Of a stretch of 14,186 nt of DNA, positions 1 through 6,146 are shown in pieces (position 1 is the stretch's first letter; each line of letters opens with the position of its first letter). The stretch comes from an uncultured Collinsella sp. Its GTDB lineage: Bacteria > Actinomycetota > Coriobacteriia > Coriobacteriales > Coriobacteriaceae. The notes beneath the pieces were generated by a model. It was not told where the DNA came from and searched no databases. It saw nothing but the letters and a program-made list of their open reading frames with translations. A program made the translations under genes and the position numbers. The stretch lies in the NCBI GenBank assembly GCA_900551365.1, contig URVZ01000044.1, positions 1 to 14,186 of the forward strand, in the 5' to 3' direction.

Positions 1-191
1 AGACCAAGACGACCACCAACACGCAGGGCGTCCAGGCCTTTACCGCCAAGAAGGGCCGCTCAGTCACCACCGTCGGCACAACCGAGGAAATCCTTGGCGC
101 CGGCGTCTCGGCCGAAAAGTTCACCGCGCAGAGCCTCCCCTCTGCCGGCGCCCTCATGAAAGAAAGCGACATGCCGAGTCTGTTTGACTAA
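1..191 (+). CDS. C-terminal end of a gene, possibly topoisomerase IV/gyrase subunit A
   Basis: The frame is open from the window edge (first full codon at base 3) to a TAA at 189-191 and gives about 62 residues ending in SLFD. The 5' part lies outside the window, so no start can be chosen. Near the beginning it reads NTQGVQAFTAKKGRSV, which resembles the last blade of the C-terminal beta-propeller of GyrA/ParC proteins, where a T-x-GV-x-xx-xxKKG pattern is common. That identity is from memory of the family and rests on about 20 residues. The final 40 residues are Ala/Ser/Thr-rich and have no recognisable motif. A strong hairpin 33 bases after the stop supports a true gene end. It converges on the flavoprotein gene at 331-861. 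I am fairly sure of the reading frame and much less sure of the function. Confidence 0.6.
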   Translation, partial: TKTTTNTQGVQAFTAKKGRSVTTVGTTEEILGAGVSAEKFTAQSLPSAGALMKESDMPSLFD

Positions 192-223
192 AACAACGGC
201 GACCGAACCGTCATGAGCTCGCA

Positions 224-273
224 AAACGACGAGGCCCGGAACGCAGTAGCACTGCGTCCGGGCCTCGTCGTTT
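224..273. terminator. Long hairpin terminator between convergent genes
   Basis: The arms 224-247 and 251-273 pair as about 23 base pairs with one bulged A at 240 and a three-base AGC loop. The left arm starts with an A run and the right arm ends in TTTCTC, so it can act as an intrinsic terminator in both directions. It follows the stop at 191 on the plus strand and lies beyond the end (331) of the minus-strand flavoprotein gene. Confidence 0.85.
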
Positions 274-330
274 CTCATCGCGGGCATTTTTCCGCGTTTA
301 AAGTTAGCAGCAACCGGCCCTCGCCTGCCC

Positions 331-861
331 TTAGGCAAGCCTACGAGCAAGCTCGCGCACCTCTTCCAGCTTGGGTGACGAGGCCATGCTGTCGCGCTCG
401 GTCATGCCGCTGATAGTGACGATGCCCTGGTCGTCCCACTTGCAGTAAGCGCAAGTGGCCTTGTACATAGCAATCGCCGCGTCATAGACCCCATCGCTAT
501 GGCTGTCGAGGAGCAGAGCCGTCTTGGCAAACGGAAATCCCGTAGCACCGAAGGCATACAGGCGATCGATGGCGATCTTCTCCTGCGCGGTGATGTCAAA
601 CCAGTAGATGGGCGAGGCGAAAACGACCATGTCGGCCTCTTTGAGCGACTCGATCACACCGGCCATCCCGTCCTTCTGCACGCATTCACCCTTATGGGCA
701 AAGCAGTACTGGCACCCCAGGCAGCCGCCGATCTTCTTGCTGGCAACACGAATGACTTCCACCGTATGACCGCTCTCACGCGCAGTCTCTGCAAATGCGT
801 CGACCATGGTGTCGGTATTGGCACCTTTGCGAGGGCTGCCGCTCAGTACAACGATATTCAT
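331..861 (-). CDS. Flavodoxin-fold NAD(P)H-dependent oxidoreductase, iron-sulfur flavoprotein-like
   Basis: A cytoplasmic flavoprotein of 176 residues in the NADPH-dependent FMN reductase/flavodoxin-like superfamily. The N-terminus has the phosphate-binding loop GSPRKGANT (residues 8-16) that holds FMN. Residues 47-60 carry CX2CX2CX6C (C47, C50, C53, C60), which fits the compact cysteine motif of archaeal iron-sulfur flavoproteins (Isf), so a 4Fe-4S cluster is possible. The motif ASPIYWFDITAQEK (about 82-95) is the usual second FMN contact. The start ATG at 861 has a GGAGGGAG-like ribosome site just upstream. Family roles are electron transfer or reduction of quinones, nitro or azo compounds; the substrate here cannot be read from sequence. 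It is related to the frameshifted gene at 1074-1609, but a 212-base gap separates them, so co-transcription is uncertain. Confidence 0.88.
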   Translation of the reverse strand: MNIVVLSGSPRKGANTDTMVDAFAETARESGHTVEVIRVASKKIGGCLGCQYCFAHKGECVQKDGMAGVIESLKEADMVVFASPIYWFDITAQEKIAIDRLYAFGATGFPFAKTALLLDSHSDGVYDAAIAMYKATCAYCKWDDQGIVTISGMTERDSMASSPKLEEVRELARRLA

Positions 862-1035
862 AGCCTTCTCCCTCCTTCGTACCGCAGGCGCGCGGCACGC
901 AGCTTGTTTTAACCAAAACAGATGGAGCTATTCAATCGCTTGCGAATCAAATATTTTGTTCAAGCGTTCCAGGCACAATCTCATTGGCCGATTGCTCCTC
1001 CGCCGGCTTGATTCAAATTTACGTGATCACATCCG

Positions 1036-1060
1036 AAAAAACCAATCCGCATTTGCGCGG
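1036..1060 (-). terminator. Weak hairpin plus T-run after the frameshifted flavoprotein gene
   Basis: Read on the minus strand, CCGC-GCAAAT-GCGG (1047-1060) is followed after five bases by six T (1036-1041). The stem is only four base pairs, so this is at best a weak intrinsic terminator. The rest of 862-1073 has no ORF I would support; it should hold the promoter of the 331-861 gene, but I see no clear -35/-10 pair. Confidence 0.3.
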
Positions 1061-1073
1061 CCAAGCAGCCCGC

Positions 1074-1609
1074 CTAGATTTCCATGCCCATTCGTCGCGC
1101 CTGCTCCAGTGCAGGGTGCCCGGCGATTTCGCCCACGCCGCTCACGCCGCCGGCGAAAACCGTTCCGGCGAGCGCGCGACGGGGGAAACAGTCAACCCAG
1201 CCTCGTACGGCTTTCTCCGTTCCCTCGAAGGTCGAGCGCCCGCCCTCCGCCGCCGCTGCCAATAGATACACCTCGGTAAATGCATAATCGGAGCCGAAGA
1301 GCGGGTTGGCGCGGTCCAGCATGGTCTTGAGCTGCCCGCAGACGCTGTAGTAGACGGGCGTTGCGACACCAGAACATCGGCGTCGTGCATCTTGGCGGCA
1401 ATTTCCACGGCATCGTCTTGGATGACGCAGCGCCCCAGCTTTAGGCAGGCAAGGCAGCCCCTGCCGAAGCCCAGCTGCTTTTCGCGCAGGAGCACGGTCT
1501 CCACACTGTGGCCCGCCTCCCGCGCGCCGTTGGCGAAGGCGTCCGCCAGCGTCTCGGAATTGCCATTCTTTCGCGGACTCGAAGAAACCACCAAAACCTT
1601 TTTGCCCAT
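1074..1609 (-). pseudogene. Frameshifted NADPH-dependent FMN reductase-like flavoprotein
   Basis: Two overlapping minus-strand frames together make one flavodoxin-fold protein. The first starts at ATG 1609, seven bases or so after an AAGGGG ribosome site, and encodes MGKKVLVVSSSPRKNGNSET and then GCLACLKLGRCVIQDD, the CX2CX5C region common in this family, up to ADVLV. Around 1364-1370 the frame is lost. The continuation ATPVYYSVCGQLKTMLDR, with the conserved P-x-Y-Y FMN contact, is found one frame over and runs to a TAG at 1074-1076. The whole is 536 bases; restoring one base gives 537, a 178-residue protein of normal family length. A one-base loss (GTGGTC to GTGTC) explains it. It could also be a sequencing error. 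Divergent from, and probably controlled by, the MerR regulator at 1715. Confidence 0.85.
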
Positions 1610-1652
1610 GACGGAGCACCCCTTGCACTCCCTATTTGCATTGACGAAAATG

Positions 1653-1683
1653 ACGGTATTACCTAAACCTGACTTTAGGTCAA
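1653..1683 (-). promoter_or_regulatory. MerR-type promoter with operator dyad
   Basis: On the minus strand the -35 TTGACC (1683-1678) and a -10 of form TANNNT, TACCGT (1658-1653), are separated by 19 bases. That is the over-long spacer typical of MerR-activated promoters. Inside the spacer lies the perfect dyad ACCTAAA-CCTGAC-TTTAGGT (1661-1680). A TAATAC hexamer at 16-base spacing is an alternative -10. The site drives the frameshifted flavoprotein gene and sits 35 bases before the divergent MerR gene, so autoregulation is likely. Confidence 0.75.
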
Positions 1684-1714
1684 GCTTCAACTTGAAAATG
1701 AATGGAGGATGCGC

Positions 1715-2152
1715 GTGTACACAATCGGACAGGTGGCGGAGATGTTCGGTTTGCCCACCTCAACACTGCGGTATTACGACAAACAGGGGCTGTTCCCGGA
1801 ATTGAAGCGGGCGTCCGGTATTCGCCAATTCGGCGATACGGAACTCGAGGCGCTTCGGGTCATCGAATGCCTGAAGAAGGCGGGGATGGAGATCAAGGAC
1901 ATCCGGCTGTTCATGGAATGGTGCGCGGAGGGCCCATCGACTTATCCCAAACGCAAGGCCATGTTCGAGGAGCGGAAGGCCCACATGGAGTCGGAGATCG
2001 CGAACATGAACCGCGCGCTGGATATGCTGAAGTTCAAATGCTGGTACTACGAGCAGCTGAATCAGGGCAACGACGAGGCTGAGCTGAAGGCGCTCATTCC
2101 CGACGGCTTGCCAGAAGAAATCAAAGAGGCCTACGAAAACGCACACGCTTGA
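1715..2152 (+). CDS. MerR family transcriptional regulator
   Basis: A 145-residue DNA-binding regulator. I place the start at GTG 1715, giving (M)YTIGQVAEMFGLPTSTLRYY. The GGAGG at 1704-1708 sits six bases before it, whereas it directly abuts the ATG at 1709; family members also usually begin with this YTIG segment. Residues 1-70 form the MerR winged helix-turn-helix with LRYYDKQGLFP (about 17-27). Residues 75-120 are a charged helical stretch that should form the dimerisation coiled coil. There is no paired-cysteine metal site at the C-terminus, so it resembles the small redox- or aldehyde-responsive MerR proteins more than the metal sensors. It is divergent from the frameshifted flavoprotein gene, with a MerR operator between. 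Its apparent target is broken, so it may now act on itself or elsewhere. Confidence 0.9.
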   Translation: MYTIGQVAEMFGLPTSTLRYYDKQGLFPELKRASGIRQFGDTELEALRVIECLKKAGMEIKDIRLFMEWCAEGPSTYPKRKAMFEERKAHMESEIANMNRALDMLKFKCWYYEQLNQGNDEAELKALIPDGLPEEIKEAYENAHA

Positions 2153-2155
2153 TAA

Positions 2156-2349
2156 TGCCGCTCGAGGTCCAGCAGGTCGATGTAGACGTTGTTGGAGGAC
2201 GAGTCCTTCCGCGCAACGGAGGCGGAGAACGCCTTCATGAGCTCGGACTTGCCGGAGCGGCGCATCCCCGTGATCACCTTGATGTCCCGGGTGCCCTCAA
2301 GCGCCCAAAGCCGCTACAGGTACGTGTTGCGGTCTACTCAGGCCATCAT
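2156..2349 (-). pseudogene. N-terminal remnant of an AAA ATPase (DUF4143-type family)
   Basis: The minus strand from ATG 2349 reads MMA-stop-VDRNTYL-stop-RLWALEG and then DIKVITGMRRSGKSELMKAF, a clear P-loop (GMRRSGKS), followed by NNVYIDLLDLE, after which homology ends at the MerR stop codon near 2153. An intact family member would be about 400 residues; this is about 65 codons. The two in-frame stops are TGA (2338-2340) and TAG (2314-2316). Both are one C-to-T change away from Arg and Gln codons, as expected for point decay. An AAGGAG ribosome site still precedes the start. The family is the same broad group as the intact ATPase at 11966-13267 but a different branch (ITG-xRRSGKS versus NGARQVGKT). 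Not functional. Confidence 0.75.
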
Positions 2350-2353
2350 CCGC

Positions 2354-2404
2354 TCCTTCCGGTTTCGAAACTCGAATTCTTTTAAAGTTTCGAAACCGGG
2401 AAGG
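2354..2404. repeat. Long inverted repeat at the 5' edge of the ATPase remnant
   Basis: The arms 2354-2371 and 2387-2404 match over CCTTCC-GGTTTCGAAAC, with one extra G in the right arm, around a 15-base AT-rich centre. It lies immediately upstream of the ATPase remnant start (2349), and its left arm contains the remnant's Shine-Dalgarno complement. The intact ATPase at 11966-13267 has the same layout with a different repeat sequence. Confidence 0.8.
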
Positions 2405-2542
2405 CAATATCTCGGTGACCAGCACGACTTTGCCCTGCTTGAGCAGTTTGTCGATGGTCTGCTCGATTTCCCTGGCTATATACACAACGCCTCCCGTCTT
2501 TCCGATGGGAGGCGTTATTTCACTTGCTTTTATTGTGGTCAA
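2405..2542 (-). other. Possible truncated small ORF, unrecognised
   Basis: A minus-strand frame opens at TTG 2542 with (M)TTIKASEITPPIGKT and continues VVYIAREIEQTIDKLLKQGK up to VVLVTE near 2410, then runs on into the inverted repeat, where the amino-acid pattern stops looking protein-like. The opening and the small size are faintly like Phd-type antitoxins, but I cannot assign a family. No Shine-Dalgarno site is visible and the start codon is weak. The ten-base hairpin at 2486-2495/2507-2516 lies inside it. It may be the 5' part of a gene cut by the ATPase element, or chance. Confidence 0.25.
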
Positions 2543-2567
2543 ATTTAGGAATGCAATTCCTAAATTT
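2541..2567. repeat. Perfect 12-bp inverted repeat, AT-rich
   Basis: AAATTTAGGAAT (2541-2552) and ATTCCTAAATTT (2556-2567) are perfect complements around GCA. The repeat lies nine bases beyond the stop of the MerR gene at 2576 and overlaps the start of the uncertain ORF at 2542. There is no T-run after it in either direction beyond the arms, so an operator or an element end is as likely as a terminator. Confidence 0.7.
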
Positions 2568-2575
2568 CTCTATTC

Positions 2576-3367
2576 CTACTCAATAGGCAAATACGCACGC
2601 ACGTACCTATGGTAACCGGCCGAATCGAACGTTCGCGCCAGCAGCAAGCCATGAAGGGGCCCTGCTATCGTGTAGCCATCATCTACAGCGCATTTCACGA
2701 AGCCGGAAAAGAGGTCGGCCCCAAACCCGCCGCGGTCACCGGCGTCGAGCACCGTCGAGAGCGTCCGCGACGGTGCAAGCTCCACAACGCCCTCGCGCCC
2801 GCATTCCTCACCCAGTTCCCTATACGCCTCGAGCCGCATGGCCGACCCCCAAAAATACCGCCGTTCGCCGGCCACGGGAAACCAGAAGTAGGGCTTCATA
2901 AGCGCGGCGTTTCGGTTTGCGAAGGCGACGGCGTCGGTGCATATATCCGCAGGCAAACGATGCTCCTCGCGCTCTACGACGTAGATGCAGCCCGCAAAGT
3001 CGCGCTCCTCCACAACGCCCAGGTCGCTCTCGCTGGAACGCAGTTCCTCCATAAAGCGGCTGTGCTCGCTCAGGGCGAGCTCACGCCGACGCAGGTCGTG
3101 GCGCATCTCTTCCTCGCGTCGGGCAAGCTGGCTCTCGATATCCCCCGGCGTGCGCGCCGTGAGCAGCTCCTGCACCTCCGCTAGCGAGAAACCCATGGCC
3201 TGATAGTACTTGCAGTCCCACAGCAGGTTCATCTGCCAGTCGTCGTAGTAGCGGTACCCATTGCCTGGATCGATCTCGGGCTGGATGATCCCGCGTTTCT
3301 CATACAGGCGCAGCGCGTCGCGGGTGAAGCCCAGCTTTTGGCGAATGTCTTTTTGCGTGTACCGCAT
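2576..3367 (-). CDS. MerR family regulator with GyrI-like ligand-binding domain
   Basis: A 263-residue cytoplasmic regulator. Residues 1-70 are a MerR winged helix-turn-helix (TQKDIRQKLGFTRDALRLYE, then GYRYYDDWQ). Residues about 75-115 form an acidic and basic coiled coil (REEEMRHDLRRRELALSEH). From about 120 to the end is a compact alpha/beta region ending in RYVRAYLPIE, the closing strand usual for GyrI-like/BmrR-type small-molecule sensor domains. ATG 3367 has a GGGGAGA ribosome site. It is divergent from the OYE reductase at 3475 with 107 bases between, so it is probably the ligand-responsive activator of that gene. A sensor for an aromatic or hydrophobic substrate of the reductase is a reasonable inference; the ligand is unknown. 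Confidence 0.88.
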   Translation of the reverse strand: MRYTQKDIRQKLGFTRDALRLYEKRGIIQPEIDPGNGYRYYDDWQMNLLWDCKYYQAMGFSLAEVQELLTARTPGDIESQLARREEEMRHDLRRRELALSEHSRFMEELRSSESDLGVVEERDFAGCIYVVEREEHRLPADICTDAVAFANRNAALMKPYFWFPVAGERRYFWGSAMRLEAYRELGEECGREGVVELAPSRTLSTVLDAGDRGGFGADLFSGFVKCAVDDGYTIAGPLHGLLLARTFDSAGYHRYVRAYLPIE

Positions 3368-3386
3368 GGATTATCTCCCCAAACCG

Positions 3387-3416
3387 CTTGACCTGGGTGT
3401 TGCCCCCACCTTGACC
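3387..3416. promoter_or_regulatory. CTTGACC direct repeats in the MerR/OYE intergenic region
   Basis: CTTGACC occurs at 3387-3393 and again at 3410-3416, 23 bases apart on the plus strand, in the 107-base gap between the divergent MerR and OYE genes. Either TTGACC could serve as a -35, but I could not find a convincing -10 at 17-20 bases, and there is no clean dyad. Candidate regulatory region only. Confidence 0.35.
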
Positions 3417-3474
3417 ATTAATCACATAGTACATGGGCGCAGTATGCGCGCGCCACGATTTCTTGGAGGTAGTA

Positions 3475-5478
3475 ATGAAGCTCGACACTCTGTTCTCTCC
3501 CATGAAAATCGGATCTTGCGAGATCCCGAACAGGCTTGTCGTCCCCGCCATGGTCACCAACTACTGCAACCTCGAGGGCACCATCACCGAGCGTTACCTT
3601 CGCTACATGGAGGAGAAGGCCCGCGGAGGCTGGGGCCTGCTCATCACCGAGGACTACTGCGTCCAGGAGAACCGTAAGGGCTACACGCGCATCCCCGGCC
3701 TGTGGAACGACGGCCAGATCGAGGGCAACAAGGACCTGACCGCCGCCGTTCACGCCCACGGCTCCAAGATCTTCTGCCAGATGTACCACCCCGGTCGCCA
3801 GGTCATGCCCCAGTCGACCTTTGGCCTCGACCTCGTCGCGCCCAGCGCCACCACCTGCCCCGCATGCCAGGGCCCCGCTCGCGACATGACCATCGACGAG
3901 ATCGCCACCCTCGTGGACGACTTCGGCTCGGCCGCCGGCCGCGCCAAGGAGGCCGGCTTCGACGGCATCGAGCTGCACTGCGCCCACGGCTACTTGCTGG
4001 CCGAGTTCCTCTCCCCCGCCATCAACCGTCGCGTCGACCAATACGGCGGCTGTTTTGCGAACCGCGTGCGCATCGTGGACGAGATCATCGTTTCTATGCG
4101 CGAGCGCGTGGGGGAGGACTTCCCCATCATCGTCCGCGTCTCCAGCGATGATCTCGTTCCCGGCGGCCGCACCATCGCCGAGACCCTGCAGCTATGCCGC
4201 CACCTGGAGGAGGTCGGCTTCGACGCCATCAACTGCTCAAACGGCATGTACGCCAGCAAGCCCACCGACCAGGTCATCGCCCCCATGTTCACCCCGCACG
4301 CCGTCAACATGGACCGCTGCGCCCTCATCAAGCAGGTCGTGAACATCCCCGTCATCCTCTCCAACCGCGTTAACGACCCTGAGATGGCCGACACCCTGCT
4401 CGCCATGGGCACCGCCGACTTCGTCGCCATGGGCCGCGGATCGCTCGCCGACCCCCACATGCCCAACAAGGCAAAGGCTGGCAAGACCTGCACCATCAGG
4501 CAGTGCATCGGCTGTCTGCAGGGCTGCGAGTTCCCGCTCTACATCGACTCCGAGGTAACCTGCTTGGTCAACCCCCGCGTCGGTCGTGAGTACGAGGACG
4601 CCATGGACAAGGTCGAGACCGCCAAGAAGGTCATGGTCATCGGCGCCGGCCCCGCGGGCCTTCAGGCTGCCGAGGCTGCAGCGAAGCGCGGCCACGACGT
4701 CACCGTGTACGAGGCCCAGGATCAGCTGGGCGGTCAGTTCCGCTCCGCAGCCTTCCCCGTCGGCAAGGGTGAGCTGTCCATGTACATCAGCAGCCTGCGC
4801 GCCAGCCTCGAGGAGCTCGATGTCAACGTCAACCTTGGCCAGGAGGTAGATGAGGACCTCATCACCGCCAATAAACCCGACGCCATCGTGATCGCCACCG
4901 GCGCCAAGCCCCTCACCCCTCCCATCCCCGGCATCGAGAACGCCGTTTTCGCCGAGGACGTCCTGCTTGGCAAGGCGATCGTCAACCCCGGCCCCGTCGT
5001 CGTTTGCGGCGGCGGCGAGGTAGGCGCCGAGACGGCCGACTTCATCGCCCAGTACCGCGACGACGTCACCGTGCTCGAGATGCGCGGCGAGCTGTGCCTG
5101 GACATGATGCCCATCACCAAGGGCGCGTTCATGGAAATGATGGCCAATTCCGGCGTCAAGTCCCACGTCAACGCAACCGTCAAGTGCATCGAGAGCGGTG
5201 TAGAGGTCGATACCGACATCGCAAGTTGGAGCGGCGAAGCGGGCGCCGGTAGCCAGAACGCAACGGGCTTCGCCGTCGTCTATACCGATGCCCAGGGCAT
5301 CGAGCACAAGCTCCCCGCGGCGACGGTCGTCTCGGCATTCGGCTACAAGGCTTACAACCCGCTCGAGGAGATCGCACGCAAGCACTGCGACAACGTGCAG
5401 GTAGTCGGCTGCGCCGTCAAGGCCGGTAACGCCGTCGTCGCCTCGCGCGAGGGTTACGAGGCGGGCCTGGCCATCTAG
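3475..5478 (+). CDS. OYE-family NADH:flavin oxidoreductase with 4Fe-4S and FAD/NAD domains
   Basis: A 667-residue soluble flavoenzyme of the 2,4-dienoyl-CoA reductase/trimethylamine dehydrogenase type (the family of FadH, BaiCD/BaiH and daidzein reductase), which reduces activated C=C bonds with NAD(P)H. Residues 1-335 form the FMN-binding TIM barrel, with HCAHGYL (H168, H171) and the DQYGG segment. C344, C347, C351 and C363 (CX2CX3CX11C, followed by LVNP) bind the 4Fe-4S cluster. GAGPAG (390-395) starts the FAD fold and GGGEVG (512-517) the NAD(P) fold. I chose ATG 3475 over the upstream ATG 3433 because GGAGG at 3465-3469 is five bases before it and family proteins begin near KLDTLFSP. It is monocistronic, closed by a terminator, and divergent from a MerR sensor. 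The substrate is not known. Confidence 0.92.
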   Translation: MKLDTLFSPMKIGSCEIPNRLVVPAMVTNYCNLEGTITERYLRYMEEKARGGWGLLITEDYCVQENRKGYTRIPGLWNDGQIEGNKDLTAAVHAHGSKIFCQMYHPGRQVMPQSTFGLDLVAPSATTCPACQGPARDMTIDEIATLVDDFGSAAGRAKEAGFDGIELHCAHGYLLAEFLSPAINRRVDQYGGCFANRVRIVDEIIVSMRERVGEDFPIIVRVSSDDLVPGGRTIAETLQLCRHLEEVGFDAINCSNGMYASKPTDQVIAPMFTPHAVNMDRCALIKQVVNIPVILSNRVNDPEMADTLLAMGTADFVAMGRGSLADPHMPNKAKAGKTCTIRQCIGCLQGCEFPLYIDSEVTCLVNPRVGREYEDAMDKVETAKKVMVIGAGPAGLQAAEAAAKRGHDVTVYEAQDQLGGQFRSAAFPVGKGELSMYISSLRASLEELDVNVNLGQEVDEDLITANKPDAIVIATGAKPLTPPIPGIENAVFAEDVLLGKAIVNPGPVVVCGGGEVGAETADFIAQYRDDVTVLEMRGELCLDMMPITKGAFMEMMANSGVKSHVNATVKCIESGVEVDTDIASWSGEAGAGSQNATGFAVVYTDAQGIEHKLPAATVVSAFGYKAYNPLEEIARKHCDNVQVVGCAVKAGNAVVASREGYEAGLAI

Positions 5479-5531
5479 GGGCCAGATCCATTAACTTAGG
5501 TCCCCACTTCCTTACGGGAAGCAAGAACAAC

Positions 5532-5573
5532 AAGGGAGGCAATCGTGCACACGATTGCCTCCCTTTCGTTTTT
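5532..5573 (+). terminator. Strong intrinsic terminator after the OYE gene
   Basis: AAGGGAGGCAATCGTG (5532-5547) pairs perfectly with 5550-5565 and is followed by TCGTTTTT (5566-5573). It lies 53 bases after the OYE stop. The minus-strand operon ending at 5694 converges on it, but the T-run favours plus-strand termination. I see nothing else supported in 5574-5693. Confidence 0.92.
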
Positions 5574-5693
5574 GGTGTCCGTAACTAACGTATGCACACC
5601 ACCCGCAAACCTTTACAGCCCGCACTCAACCACCTGCGGCTGACCGGGAATACGAGAATAATTGAGCCGTTATCCCGGGTGGGAATGGGCTCG

Positions 5694-6146
5694 CTAATCA
5701 ACCACGACGCTGCCGTTCTGCGTCACCGTCACGGTCATGCCGTCAGCTACGTAGCTCAAAAACTCCTCGCCCAGGCAGTCGATCACCGGCATGGGCGTGG
5801 CGTCGCCCAGCCACACGTCTTGCAGGATGGCGCCAGCAGCGGCCAGCGAGTCTATCTCCTCGCTAAACAGCAGGCACGCGGGCTGCCTGTCCATGGCCAC
5901 GGCGCAGTACAGTACCAGGCCACCGGTGGTCGAACCTATGGTCGCGGGCAGGCACAGTGCCTTGCCGCGCATCTTCTTGCCGTACAGGTCGGGGTTGTTC
6001 TGGTCGCCACAGGTCGACTCCTTGTCGCCAAACTGCAACGCTTTCTGAAACGACGCGAGCGTGTTGAGCCCGCCGTAGCTCACGAGTGCCGTCGCGCTTA
6101 CGGTCCCGGGCACCACCACACGCCCCGTAAACGTCTTTGTCATCAT
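5694..6146 (-). CDS. Aconitase X small (swivel) subunit, DUF126
   Basis: A 150-residue protein of the aconitase X swivel-domain family (DUF126), which closes over the large subunit to complete a hydratase/dehydratase active site. The conserved loop LPATIGSTTGGLVLY (about 67-80) corresponds to the P-x-x-x-GS-x-x-x-S/G motif carrying the catalytic serine region. The C-terminus ADGMTVTVTQNGSVVVD matches the usual end, where the domain is said to be 'dominant' in beta strands. The sequence ATGATG at 6146-6141 allows two starts. The first overlaps the stop of the large subunit as ATGA, and an AAGGGAG site at 6157-6151 serves either, so the two subunits are translationally coupled. It is the last gene of the operon. 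A much longer in-frame extension upstream overlaps the large subunit and is not real. Confidence 0.88.
   Translation of the reverse strand: MMTKTFTGRVVVPGTVSATALVSYGGLNTLASFQKALQFGDKESTCGDQNNPDLYGKKMRGKALCLPATIGSTTGGLVLYCAVAMDRQPACLLFSEEIDSLAAAGAILQDVWLGDATPMPVIDCLGEEFLSYVADGMTVTVTQNGSVVVD

Noticed and set aside
2541..2567. Inverted repeat read as the terminator of the MerR gene at 2576
   Set aside because: AT-only ends, no T-run after the hairpin; kept only as a repeat of unknown role.
3433..3474. Upstream ATG for the OYE gene adding 14 residues
   Set aside because: No ribosome site for it; ATG 3475 has a well-spaced GGAGG and the normal family N-terminus.
4237..5385. Minus-strand open frame of 382 codons opposite the OYE gene at 3475
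   Set aside because: Asp/Gly/Val/Leu-biased shadow of a gene with cluster, FAD and NAD motifs on the plus strand.
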